50,752 nt of DNA, taken from positions 899,322 through 950,073 of the forward strand of contig CP070784.1 in assembly GCA_020346605.1 (NCBI GenBank), written 5' to 3'. Of this stretch, positions 43,150 to 50,752 are shown one piece after another. The notes under the pieces are model-generated. The model saw only the letters and a list, made by a program, of their open reading frames with translations. It ran no database searches and was not told where the DNA came from. Position 1 is the first letter of the stretch. Every line of letters starts with the position of its first letter. Source of the DNA: Candidatus Bathyarchaeota archaeon. Its GTDB lineage: Archaea > Thermoproteota > Bathyarchaeia > TCS64. The position numbers and the translations under genes are program-made.

Positions 43150-44058
43150 TCACCTCAGCAAGCTCTCTTTCAAACCGTGGTTCATTAGGATCTGCCTACG
43201 TGACTCTAGCTCTTCACTACTGGGCGGAACGAGGCCTTTCAACGCGTACTCCATGCCAGCGCTCTCGTACTTCGACTCGGCCAGGCGGTGGTATTTCAGT
43301 ATCTCGACGCGGTCGACGTTTTCCAGATGCGAAAGCAATTCACCCAGAGAATGGTAGTTGGGGTCGTCGTCGTTCTGACCTGGGATCAACGGGATCCGGA
43401 TCCAGATGGGTGACCCAGTGCTGTCGAGTCGACACAGGTTGTCCAAGATGAGCTCGTTGGGCACTCCGGTGAGGGCCGCGTGGCGCTCTGGATCCATGTG
43501 CTTCAAGTCGTAGAGGACCAGATCTGTGTGGGGCAGCAGCTCCTCCAAAAGCTCCCAGGGGGCAAAGCCCGACGTGTCCAGGGCCGTGTGGAGCCCCTCC
43601 GTCTTTGCCGCCCGTAGCAACGCAAGGCTAAACCCCCTCTGGGCCAGCGGCTCACCGCCGGAGAGGGTCATCCCTCCGCCCGAGTTGGTGTGGAAGGTGC
43701 GGTCCCTCAGAACCTCGTCCATTACCTCGTCCACCGCGACCTGCCGTCCGGCCATCTCCAGGGCTCCTGCGTAGCAGCCCTCAGCGCAGGCCCCGCAGGC
43801 GGCGCAGCTCTCCCGATCGATCACGTGCCGGCCATCCACCAGCTTGTGGGCGCCCCGGGGGCAGGTATCGACGCAGTACCCGCAGCCGATGCACTTCCGA
43901 GGCGTGAAGAGTAGCTGGGGCTGTCTGGAGATCGACTCCGGGTTGTGGCACCAGAGGCAGCTCAGGGGGCAGCCCTTGAGGAACACCGTTGTGCGGATGC
44001 CAGGGCCGTCGTGAACGGCGAAGTGCTTGATGTCGAAGATCGTGCCTGTGCGTTGCAC
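43150..44058 (-). CDS. Glycyl-radical enzyme activating protein (radical SAM)
   Basis: A 302-residue radical-SAM enzyme that makes the glycyl radical on the adjacent enzyme. The CxxxCxxC motif is Cys30, Cys34, Cys37, followed by two ferredoxin-like 4Fe-4S sites (Cys56, 59, 62, 66 and Cys85, 88, 91, 95), the form of activases that serve non-pyruvate enzymes. GGEPL follows near residue 142. It begins eight bases after its target gene, in one transcript. Reaction: SAM plus reduced cluster gives a 5'-deoxyadenosyl radical. Confidence 0.93.
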   Translation of the reverse strand: MQRTGTIFDIKHFAVHDGPGIRTTVFLKGCPLSCLWCHNPESISRQPQLLFTPRKCIGCGYCVDTCPRGAHKLVDGRHVIDRESCAACGACAEGCYAGALEMAGRQVAVDEVMDEVLRDRTFHTNSGGGMTLSGGEPLAQRGFSLALLRAAKTEGLHTALDTSGFAPWELLEELLPHTDLVLYDLKHMDPERHAALTGVPNELILDNLCRLDSTGSPIWIRIPLIPGQNDDDPNYHSLGELLSHLENVDRVEILKYHRLAESKYESAGMEYALKGLVPPSSEELESRRQILMNHGLKESLLR

Positions 44059-44066
44059 CCTCTAGC

Positions 44067-46316
44067 CTACCCCCCGGTGACGATCCGGCCCACGACGTAC
44101 TGGCGCAGCTCGTCGGAGAGGCTGGCGAAGTAGGCGCTGAACCCTGTGACGCGCACCATCAGGTCGGGGTACCTGGAGGGATCCCTCTGGGCGTCGAGCA
44201 GCGTCTCCCTGTCCAGAACGTTGATGTTCACCAGCGTGCCGCCCATGTCGAAGTGGCTCTTGATCAGCGCCTCCACCGTCTGTACGGCCTCTTCCTCCCT
44301 CCCCAAGGAGGGATCGATGTCCAGCTGGAGAGGGGCTGTGTTCCCGCGCCCGGGCTGCACCGCCGCCACCGCGGTCACCATCTGCGTCGGGGTGCCGCCC
44401 TTCCCCATGTTGAATGTTGGGGACGGGTTGGGTCCGTGGGAAACCGGCTCGCCGGCCCTTCTTCCGTCAGGCGTGGCCCCCAGGCGCTTTCCGTAGGTCA
44501 CGACCTTCGCCCAGGAGAAGAAACCCGGCACCATCGGAACTCCGTTGGGTGTGGGCTTCTCGGTGACCAAAGATGTGAACGTGCTGGCGATTCGCACGGC
44601 CCACTCGTCGGCCCTAGACCCGCCCACGCCGAAGCGAGGAATGTTCCGCATCATCAGCCTCGCGCGCTCTCCGTCGATCCCCGCCCAGTCCGAGCCCAGG
44701 TATGCCATCAGCTCCCACCAGGTCAGCCGCCGCTCCTCCTCGACCCGCTGCTCCAAGGCGGCGAAGGAGTCCGCTACCGTGGCCAGCGAGGCGCCGTCCA
44801 GGCCTATGTCATGGTAGTCGACGGCTCCGACCTGGCTCGCGTCCAGCCCCTTCTCGAGGGGGCCGTAGCAGAAGAGGTCCAGGTAAAGCTCGGGGAAGAC
44901 CCGGTGCATGTGCTCCAAGTGAAGGTCGATCCCCTCCGCCGTCACCTCCACAGCCCGCCGCAGGTGCCCTTCGAACAGGGTCCAGAGCTCCGGGATGCTA
45001 GGCGCCGCGGCGGGGTCCGCCATCATGTCCCTGAGGGCTGTGTCGAAGACCTTGGCAAGGTCTATTTTGATGAGGTCCATCATGTTGTACTCTCTGCCAG
45101 GAATGGCCAGCCAGTGGCAGCCCGAGTAGACACGCATACGGGCGTCCTCGACGGGGTAGCCGCTCCTCACGAAGCCTTTTATGACAGCTTCGTCGCCAAC
45201 GAACTTGGGGAAACCCATCCTGTCCTCGACGAGGATCTCCACGCCCCTCCTGAAGAGCCCGGGGTCCACGTTTGACCCGACCCTGACCCCAATGTTCGCA
45301 GGCGTCTTCAGTCTATGCACAGCCTCGAGGATCAGGTAGGAGACCCTGCTGGTTAGGTCGTTGCCCTCCGAGTCGGGTCCGCCCAGCTGGATGTACGCGG
45401 TCTCGCTGAGGAGCAGGCAGGCTAGGTGGAAGATCGCCTCGTCGTCCGTGAGCTCCCCCACCTCGGCGTCGCGCTCGTAGTAAGGCCGGAGGAGCTCGTC
45501 CAGCTGCCCCCATTCGCCGCTGCCGTTGTACATCTTGGCCGCCGCCTGGAAGATGACCAGCCACTGGCAGGCCTCGCGGAAGGTCCCTGGGGGGTCTGTT
45601 GCTAGGCGGCAGCAGATGTCGGCGATGGCCTCCAGGTTCTCCCTGAGCTGGGGGCGCTCCTCTTCCTCGGCCATCGCCCTCGCGTCATCAGCGTGGCGCA
45701 TGATCCAGCCCTGCATCCCCAGGATGATCTCCTCCAGGCCGTCGTAGAAGTCGGGCGCCTGCGGGTTCGCCTCCCGGTAGCGGCGGACCTTGTCCAGGAG
45801 CCCTCCCCACCCCAGGTCCAGCCCGATCTTGAGGTCCGGGCAGAAGTGCTGGAGCCCACCTATACCCGGGTCGATGCCGTACCTCTCCTGCTCCTCGTGG
45901 AGGTGAGAGTAGTCGTAGTCGAAGTTCCAGCTAGGCTTCCTGTACGAGTTGAAGCTGACCATGTACACCCCGGCCATGGAGCTCACGGGGTCGATGTACG
46001 TGGGATGCACCTCCAGCAGCCGCCGGAAGTTCTCGCCCACCGCCCTCGGGCCGAAGAATCCGCCGCTCGGGTGGTTGCTTATTGGCTCGAAGCCCTTGAG
46101 CAGCATGGTCTTAACGACCACGCCGGAGCCGCTCACCGCCTCGACGAGCTCCGAGAGCTCCTGCGGCAGGGGGACGTTCCCCTGTTCGTCGGAGTCCCTG
46201 GGTCCCGTCAGCTCCACCTTCCTACGGGCGTACTCCAGCTTTGTGGCGTGGAGCAGTTCAAGGCGCTGCTTGTAGGTCAGTTCTTTAGAGGAGTTGATCG
46301 TTTTTCCGCCCTCCAT
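44067..46316 (-). CDS. Glycyl radical enzyme of unknown substrate, unusual active site
   Basis: A PFL-family enzyme of about 749 residues. The radical Gly is at 725 in RVTGFSAYF near the C-terminus. The active-site Cys is Cys400 in YSGCHWLAI, so the loop has Gly-Cys-His-Trp where diol dehydratases, choline lyase and hydroxyphenylacetate decarboxylase have Gly-Cys-Val-Glu and PFL has Cys-Cys. The Glu that works as base in those lyases is missing, so the chemistry is not one of the well-known types. A TATA-like CCATTTATTGG (46341-46351, minus sense) is about 30 bases before the ATG at 46316; TTG 46328 is less likely. The activase follows directly. Confidence 0.9.
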   Translation of the reverse strand: MEGGKTINSSKELTYKQRLELLHATKLEYARRKVELTGPRDSDEQGNVPLPQELSELVEAVSGSGVVVKTMLLKGFEPISNHPSGGFFGPRAVGENFRRLLEVHPTYIDPVSSMAGVYMVSFNSYRKPSWNFDYDYSHLHEEQERYGIDPGIGGLQHFCPDLKIGLDLGWGGLLDKVRRYREANPQAPDFYDGLEEIILGMQGWIMRHADDARAMAEEEERPQLRENLEAIADICCRLATDPPGTFREACQWLVIFQAAAKMYNGSGEWGQLDELLRPYYERDAEVGELTDDEAIFHLACLLLSETAYIQLGGPDSEGNDLTSRVSYLILEAVHRLKTPANIGVRVGSNVDPGLFRRGVEILVEDRMGFPKFVGDEAVIKGFVRSGYPVEDARMRVYSGCHWLAIPGREYNMMDLIKIDLAKVFDTALRDMMADPAAAPSIPELWTLFEGHLRRAVEVTAEGIDLHLEHMHRVFPELYLDLFCYGPLEKGLDASQVGAVDYHDIGLDGASLATVADSFAALEQRVEEERRLTWWELMAYLGSDWAGIDGERARLMMRNIPRFGVGGSRADEWAVRIASTFTSLVTEKPTPNGVPMVPGFFSWAKVVTYGKRLGATPDGRRAGEPVSHGPNPSPTFNMGKGGTPTQMVTAVAAVQPGRGNTAPLQLDIDPSLGREEEAVQTVEALIKSHFDMGGTLVNINVLDRETLLDAQRDPSRYPDLMVRVTGFSAYFASLSDELRQYVVGRIVTGG

Positions 46317-46340
46317 TATGGTTATCAAACCTTGGCTGAG

Positions 46341-46351
46341 CCAATAAATGG
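46341..46351 (-). promoter_or_regulatory. TATA-like box of the glycyl-radical operon
   Basis: Minus-sense CCATTTATTGG, centred about 30 bases before the ATG at 46316, fits a leaderless start. Confidence 0.5.
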
Positions 46352-46530
46352 TTTCCTAGAAAAACATTCAGGGCGTGGAATCTATTTTTGATCGACAAAG
46401 GAGGTATGGACTAACCCCTTTTGGCCACTTGGGCTCCCAACGAGGCGCCCGACCGAGGCCGGCTCAGTAGCATGTTTTTTATTTGTCACACCGCGCTGCG
46501 GCCGAGGCTCAAGGTTAAGGGCGCGCGAAG

Positions 46531-47251
46531 TCAGCTGGCAAGTGCTGCGTTGAGCAGTCCGGCCTTCTCAACGTTCTGCGCGCGCGTCGTATATGGCGAC
46601 GATTCCCTCCGGGAACGTGTTGACCACGGGGCAGAAGGTGCCGCTCCCGCCCAGTTTCAGGACGTCGAGGAGCAGCCGGCTCATCCCCACGAAGGTGTGG
46701 AAGGGCTTCTTGGCGTTCTGTATCACTTCGCCGATCTGCTCCAGATCGCTGATGGACTCCTTGATCCCGACTAAGTTGTCGAGCTCCGAGAGCTTGACCA
46801 CGATCTCTGGGATCAGCTCTAGGTGCGTGGTCGAAGGAATGTTGTACAGGAAGATGGGAATGTCCACGGCCGACGCCACAGACGTGAAGTGGCCGATGAC
46901 CTGCTCCTCGGGTAGCCGCCAGTAGATCAGCAGGCAGATCATCGTGGCGTCCGCACCGGCGTCCAAGGCATATTTAGCCAGGGCCACCGTCATGTCGGTG
47001 CCGACCTCGCCGGTCCCAGCGATGACGGGGACCCGTCCGTTCACCTGGTCGACTACCGTGTCGATCACTTCTCTCTTCTCCTCCTGCGTGAGATACGGGT
47101 TCTCCCCGTAGCTCCCCAGAGCGACAACGCCGTGCGCTCCAACCCTGATAAAGTAGTCGACGGAGCTCCTGATCGCGTCCCCGTCGATGCCGTCGTCCTT
47201 TGTGTAGGCGGTAATGAGGATAGAGAAAGCCCCCTCCCATTTTACCATCAA
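46531..47251 (-). pseudogene. DapA/NAL-family aldolase gene, frameshifted and truncated
   Basis: The frame gives a 227-residue DapA-family (dihydrodipicolinate synthase/N-acetylneuraminate lyase) protein ending at 46568. The first two thirds are good: GSYGENPYLT near the substrate site, the Tyr in FLYNIPS and the Schiff-base Lys in VGIKESI. After IYDARA the frame stops, but one base shift at about 46578-46586 (a CGCGCGCG run) continues with family-like residues (QNVEKAGLLNAALAS) to a TGA at 46531. The last 40-50 residues of the family are still missing. It may be a decayed gene or a short but active enzyme. The remainder up to 46340 shows no gene. Confidence 0.65.
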
Positions 47252-47378
47252 AGACCTTGTTCTCCATCCTCCGAACTATGATATCAGCGTTACCAGAGGA
47301 AACACGATCGCCGCCGCACAGCGGAAGCCTTGAACGGAGTATGTGTGCAAGGAAAGACGTGGACTTGAACACGTTAGT

Positions 47379-47389
47379 AAAGGTTTAAG
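47379..47389 (+). promoter_or_regulatory. TATA-like box of the small 121-residue gene
   Basis: GGTTTAAGAAC, about 35-40 bases before the TTG at 47422, with GAGGG at 47413-47417 as ribosome-binding site. Confidence 0.45.
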
Positions 47390-47421
47390 AACCAGCCCTC
47401 CAAAGCAGGACTTGAGGGAAA

Positions 47422-47787
47422 TTGAGGACCTATATCAAGATCTACGGCCCCCCGATCCTCAAGTCGCTGAAAGTACTGGAGAAGATCGCCATCGACATGC
47501 CAGAGGTCTGCATCATGGACACGCTCATCGTCAGCGGCCTGCCGGACGTAGGCTCCGGCAGACTCGGTCACCAGGAAGACGTGTCGGAGTACTTCAGCGG
47601 GATCGGCGAGATAACCAAGGAGCGCTGTGACACGATCATCAGCAAGTCGAGCTCGACCCTCGGGGAGTACGACTTCTTCTTTGAGTGGTTCACCGGCCCC
47701 ACCATGGACCAGCTGGACATGCTCACCGAGAAGATCGACGAAGCTCTGGCCCCTCTCGGCTGCAAGTACACGATGACGACAGTATGA
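47422..47787 (+). CDS. Uncharacterised 121-residue protein
   Basis: An alpha/beta protein of 121 residues starting at TTG after a GAGGG ribosome-binding stretch. It begins RTYIKIYGPPILKSL and has a GRLGHQEDVSEYF segment near 45-57 and FFFEWFTGP near 84-92. No signal peptide, membrane helix or catalytic motif is recognised, and I do not know a family. Codon use matches the neighbours, so it is real. It stands alone, divergent from the DapA-like gene, and is followed by a T8 terminator. Confidence 0.6.
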   Translation: MRTYIKIYGPPILKSLKVLEKIAIDMPEVCIMDTLIVSGLPDVGSGRLGHQEDVSEYFSGIGEITKERCDTIISKSSSTLGEYDFFFEWFTGPTMDQLDMLTEKIDEALAPLGCKYTMTTV

Positions 47788-47805
47788 TCGGAGCAGGATC
47801 ACACC

Positions 47806-47813
47806 TTTTTTTT
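47806..47813 (+). terminator. T8 terminator after the 121-residue gene
   Basis: Eight T in a row about 20 bases past the stop, followed by a G/C-poor stretch up to the PadR promoter. Confidence 0.6.
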
Positions 47814-47881
47814 GCGCTTGAGCATTTTCCCAGCTAAGCATATAGTTCAAAAAATTTTGCCATCCGCTTGGCCCTAGGAAT

Positions 47882-47890
47882 CTTTATATA
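47882..47890 (+). promoter_or_regulatory. TATA box of the padR-ABC operon
   Basis: CTTTATATA, with the first transcribed base predicted near 47911, inside the first operator copy. Confidence 0.6.
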
Positions 47891-47905
47891 GGAGTGTCGG
47901 ACATC

Positions 47906-47945
47906 ATATCGGAAGTGATAACATATCCGATATCGGAAGTGATAT
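47906..47945 (+). promoter_or_regulatory. Two-copy operator, likely PadR autoregulation
   Basis: The 15-base ATATCGGAAGTGATA occurs at 47906-47920 and again at 47930-47944, 24 bases apart. The second copy extends to a perfect dyad, ATATC 47930-47934 and GATAT 47941-47945. The sites cover the predicted transcription start and end just before the padR ATG, so binding would block transcription. Confidence 0.65.
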
Positions 47946-47948
47946 TAC

Positions 47949-48449
47949 ATGGGTTATAGAAGGCGCGACAGACGTCGGAGGATTGGGGTGCCCAGAGGCA
48001 TTCTGAGGCACCTCAGCTACCAGCTCCTCAAAGAGGGGCCCATGTCTGGTAGCGAGATCGCTGACAGGATCGAGGAGTATACTGACTGGAGGCCCAGCCC
48101 AGGCAGTATCTACCCCCTTTTGTCCCACATGGAGGAGGTCGGGCTCATAAAGGTCCACGAGGATCGTGACACTACACTCAAACGCTTCGAGCTTACAGAG
48201 GTGGGAAGAAAACACGTCGACGAGTTCCTGGCTCACGACGACCACATAAGAAGCCGAAACCGCAACATACGGAAGATGTATTGGAAGCTCCACACCGGGA
48301 TGACCGAAGAGCTATATAATAGCCTCAGGAATCTGCTTGATGTCCTCGAAGAAATCTACACGAGACACAGAGAAGAACCAGACACAGTCGTGACGATGAA
48401 GGCCGCTCTCGACGCTGCGACCCTCAAGATCAAGGAGATTGAATCCTAG
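47949..48449 (+). CDS. PadR-family transcriptional regulator
   Basis: A 166-residue winged-helix regulator. The wing region GSIYPLLSHMEEVGLI near 51-66, after MSGSEIADRIEEYTDW, is the PadR signature. A C-terminal helical dimerisation part follows (about 100-166). Such proteins often repress a neighbouring drug-efflux operon and release it when a drug binds. The two ABC half-transporters follow four bases on and share the promoter with the repeated operator. Confidence 0.92.
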   Translation: MGYRRRDRRRRIGVPRGILRHLSYQLLKEGPMSGSEIADRIEEYTDWRPSPGSIYPLLSHMEEVGLIKVHEDRDTTLKRFELTEVGRKHVDEFLAHDDHIRSRNRNIRKMYWKLHTGMTEELYNSLRNLLDVLEEIYTRHREEPDTVVTMKAALDAATLKIKEIES

Positions 48450-48452
48450 AGC

Positions 48453-50195
48453 ATGAGCGATCTCAGAAGGGTTCTCCGGTACCTCTCACCCTACAAGAAG
48501 GAAGCCACGCTTGCGACAATCCTATTGGGATTCGTCGTCGTGGTGGATCTCTCCATCCCCCGGCTGGTCCAAGTTATCATCGACGACGGCGTCGCCCAGG
48601 GGGACATGAGCGTCATCTTGTGGACTAGTCTCCTCATGATCGGGGCAAGCATTCTCAGCGCCGCGCTATCCATCGCCAACACCTACTACTCCGTCAAGGC
48701 GTCCCGGAGCTTCGAGGCCGACCTACGCGAGGCCATCTTCAAGCAGATACAGACGTTCAGCTTCGGGAACCTGGACGACCTCAACACGGGCCAGCTCCTC
48801 ACAAGGCTCACCAGCGACCTGAACATGGTCCAGCTTGTCGTCACGATGGGTCTCCGGATGTTCACGCGGGCTCCCCTGATGTTCCTGGGGAGCTTCGGTA
48901 TCATGTTCGTCACCAACTCCAGCTTGGCGATGGTGATACTCTCCCTTCTGCCGGTTACTCTCGTGCTGGTCATGTTCTTCATACGCATCGTGAGGCCCCT
49001 CTTCACCCGGGTCCAGGAGCGGCTGGACTTCCTGAATCAGGTTCTGCAGGAGAATCTCTCGGGGATCCGTGTGGTCAAGGCGTTTGTCAGGAGCGACTAC
49101 GAGAACACGAGGTTCGAGGTGGCCAATACAGAGCTCTACGACATCTCTCTGAAGATGACCCAGTACACCAGCATATTCTTCCCCATAGTCATGACCCTTA
49201 TGAACCTGGGCACCGTCGCCATCATCTACTTCGGCGGGCTACAGGTCTTCGCGGGCACGACCTCGGTGGGCCAGATCATGGCCTTCACCAACTACCTCTT
49301 CGCCACCATGTTCCCTGTGCTCATGGTATCCATGATGGCGGCCCACATCTCGGGGGCCTCCGCGTCGGCAACCCGCATCATGGAGGTTCTAGACACGGTG
49401 CCGGAGATCGAAGACAGCCCCGACGCCATCGTTCTTGATGAGTTGGAGGGCAGGGTGGCATTCGATAACGTCACCTTTAGCTACAGGGACGATGGGGGCG
49501 ACCCGGTCCTCTGCGAGGTCAGCTTCACAGCCGAGCCGGGGGAGAAGGTGGCCCTGCTCGGGCAGACTGGCTCGGGGAAGTCCAGCCTCATCAACTTGAT
49601 ACCGAGGTTCTACGACGCGAGCGAGGGGCGAGTCACCGTCGACGGCGTCGATGTCAGGGAAGTCAAGATGGACAGCCTCAGGAGCCAAATAGGGATCAGC
49701 CTCCAGGAGACGATCCTGTTCAGCGGAACCATCAGGGACAACATACGGTACGGGAACCCCGACGCGTCAGACGAGGAGGTCGTCGAGGCAGCGAAGACCG
49801 CCCAGGCCCACGAATTCATCATGACGTTCCCCGAGGGGTACGACACCATGGTGGGGCAGCGGGGGGTAAACCTCAGCGGCGGGCAGAAGCAAAGAGTCGC
49901 AATAGCTCGCGCACTGCTGGTGAAGCCCAAGATAATCATCCTCGACGACAGTACCAGCGCAGTCGACGTCGAGACGGAGGCCGAGATCGAGAACGCCCTC
50001 GAATCACTGATGGACGACACTACCTGCTTCATCGTCGCCCAGCGGATCAGCACGGTCCTCAAGGCCGACAAAATACTGGTCCTCGACAATGGCAGGATAG
50101 CCGCGGAGGGGAGCCACGAGGAGCTCATGGACACGAGCCCCCTCTACCAGGAGATCTATGAGAGCCAACTCGGCGACGGGAGTGCCGAGGCATGA
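48453..50195 (+). CDS. ABC exporter half-transporter A
   Basis: A 580-residue type IV ABC exporter with six membrane helices (about 15-310) and one ATPase domain. Walker A is GQTGSGKSS near residue 370, the signature is LSGGQKQR near 475, and Walker B is IIILDDSTSAVD near 495, where the usual catalytic Glu is Asp (DD). That exchange marks a degenerate site in heterodimeric exporters and fits pairing with the next gene. The stop overlaps the next ATG as ATGA. Confidence 0.93.
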   Translation: MSDLRRVLRYLSPYKKEATLATILLGFVVVVDLSIPRLVQVIIDDGVAQGDMSVILWTSLLMIGASILSAALSIANTYYSVKASRSFEADLREAIFKQIQTFSFGNLDDLNTGQLLTRLTSDLNMVQLVVTMGLRMFTRAPLMFLGSFGIMFVTNSSLAMVILSLLPVTLVLVMFFIRIVRPLFTRVQERLDFLNQVLQENLSGIRVVKAFVRSDYENTRFEVANTELYDISLKMTQYTSIFFPIVMTLMNLGTVAIIYFGGLQVFAGTTSVGQIMAFTNYLFATMFPVLMVSMMAAHISGASASATRIMEVLDTVPEIEDSPDAIVLDELEGRVAFDNVTFSYRDDGGDPVLCEVSFTAEPGEKVALLGQTGSGKSSLINLIPRFYDASEGRVTVDGVDVREVKMDSLRSQIGISLQETILFSGTIRDNIRYGNPDASDEEVVEAAKTAQAHEFIMTFPEGYDTMVGQRGVNLSGGQKQRVAIARALLVKPKIIILDDSTSAVDVETEAEIENALESLMDDTTCFIVAQRISTVLKADKILVLDNGRIAAEGSHEELMDTSPLYQEIYESQLGDGSAEA

Positions 50196-50752
50196 GCCGC
50201 AAAGGACAGCAGGAAAACAGCAGGGACGGGGGACAGCAGCCCCGGCCCCGCCGCATGATGGACCGAGGCCCCCACGGGATGGGAGCAGTGGAGAAGGCCA
50301 AGGACGCGAGAGGCGCGTTCAACAGGCTGGTCGGATACCTCGGCGAATACAAGATCCATCTGGTGGTCATCGCTTTTCTCACGGCCCTGAGCTCCCTGTT
50401 GACCCTCGCCGGCCCATACCTGATCGGGATAGCCATAGACACCACGATCATCCCCGGAGACTTCCCGGGGCTCGTGAGGATATCCATGATCCTCGCCGGG
50501 GTCTACCTCTTTAGCGCCCTGGTCTCAATGGCCTCAGGCTGGGTCATGGCCATCATCAGCCAGAGGAGCCTGAAGAAGCTCAGGAAGGAGCTGTTCGAGC
50601 ACATCCAGACCCTTAGCCTCAGCTTCTTCGACCGCAGGATGTCCGGGGACCTCATGAGCAGGCTCACCAACGACGTCGACGCCATCGGGAGGGCCATCTC
50701 ACAGAACGTGGCCCAGCTCATCAGCAGCGCCATCGCCCTGGTGGGCATCGTC
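50192..50752 (+). CDS. ABC exporter half-transporter B (3' cut by window edge)
   Basis: The first 187 residues of a second ABC exporter half. A Gly/Arg/Gln-rich N-terminus of about 40 residues is followed by the first membrane helices (HLVVIAFLTALSSLLTL and on) and the LTNDVDAI segment that precedes helix 3. The ATPase domain lies outside. Together with the preceding half it would form a heterodimeric multidrug or lipid exporter under PadR control. Confidence 0.9.
   Translation, partial: MSRKGQQENSRDGGQQPRPRRMMDRGPHGMGAVEKAKDARGAFNRLVGYLGEYKIHLVVIAFLTALSSLLTLAGPYLIGIAIDTTIIPGDFPGLVRISMILAGVYLFSALVSMASGWVMAIISQRSLKKLRKELFEHIQTLSLSFFDRRMSGDLMSRLTNDVDAIGRAISQNVAQLISSAIALVGIV

Overview
The window reads as a GC-rich archaeal chromosome segment, most likely from the Thermoproteota/TACK side (Bathyarchaeia-like; this placement is inference). 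The archaeal markers are aIF5A next to deoxyhypusine synthase, an AglB/STT3 oligosaccharyltransferase, a p27-autoantigen zinc-ribbon protein, a DUF2153-like protein, an aconitase-X plus UbiD pair of the archaeal mevalonate type, and TATA-like boxes about 25-30 nt upstream of several starts, which suggests leaderless mRNAs. No rRNA, tRNA, CRISPR array or insertion sequence was recognised.

Layout. 1-2.5 kb: end of an unknown gene, a 3-hydroxyacyl-CoA dehydrogenase and a class III aminotransferase. 2.6-6.3 kb: a very long TPR-type helical-repeat protein coupled to a small membrane protein. 6.3-7.6 kb: a C2H2 zinc-finger protein and an Fpg/Nei-like protein without the N-terminal proline. 7.7-11 kb: cupin, uroporphyrinogen-decarboxylase-like protein, NUDIX hydrolase and an Fe-S aldo/keto reductase. 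11.1-13.9 kb: a Mg-chelatase-like AAA+/VWA pair. 13.9-17.8 kb: methyltransferase, p27 protein, EamA transporter with an apparent 5' frameshift, dTMP kinase and M24 peptidase. 17.9-21.3 kb: an operon of a PAC4-like protein, UbiD decarboxylase, and the large and small subunits of aconitase X (phosphomevalonate dehydratase), i.e. the archaeal modified mevalonate branch.

21.3-28.7 kb holds phosphoesterase, ATP-NAD kinase-like protein, AglB, DUF2153-like protein, parvulin, a radical-SAM remnant, aIF5A, deoxyhypusine synthase and an SDR. 28.7-30.9 kb is more A/T-rich and holds an orphan HTH protein and an intact nitrilase; it abuts a decayed GC-rich nitrilase (30.9-31.4 kb). 31.5-40 kb: M14 carboxypeptidase-like protein, an alpha/beta hydrolase lacking its serine, a methyltransferase, a tungsten aldehyde:ferredoxin oxidoreductase with its polyferredoxin, a divergent HdrD/GlcD-like iron-sulfur protein and an MFS transporter. 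40-46.3 kb: class III CoA transferase, amidohydrolase, and a glycyl radical enzyme with its activase whose active-site loop (Gly-Cys-His-Trp) does not match the classes I know. 46.5-47.3 kb: a truncated DapA-family gene. 47.4-50.75 kb: a small unknown protein, then a PadR regulator with a two-copy operator driving a heterodimeric ABC exporter that runs off the edge.

Taken together the region codes for anaerobic, ferredoxin-linked catabolism of acids, amides and aldehydes mixed with core archaeal genes. The best candidates for something new are the glycyl radical enzyme, the PAC4-like protein leading the mevalonate operon, and the repeated tail-to-tail gene pairs that share a CTAG/CTAA at their stop codons.
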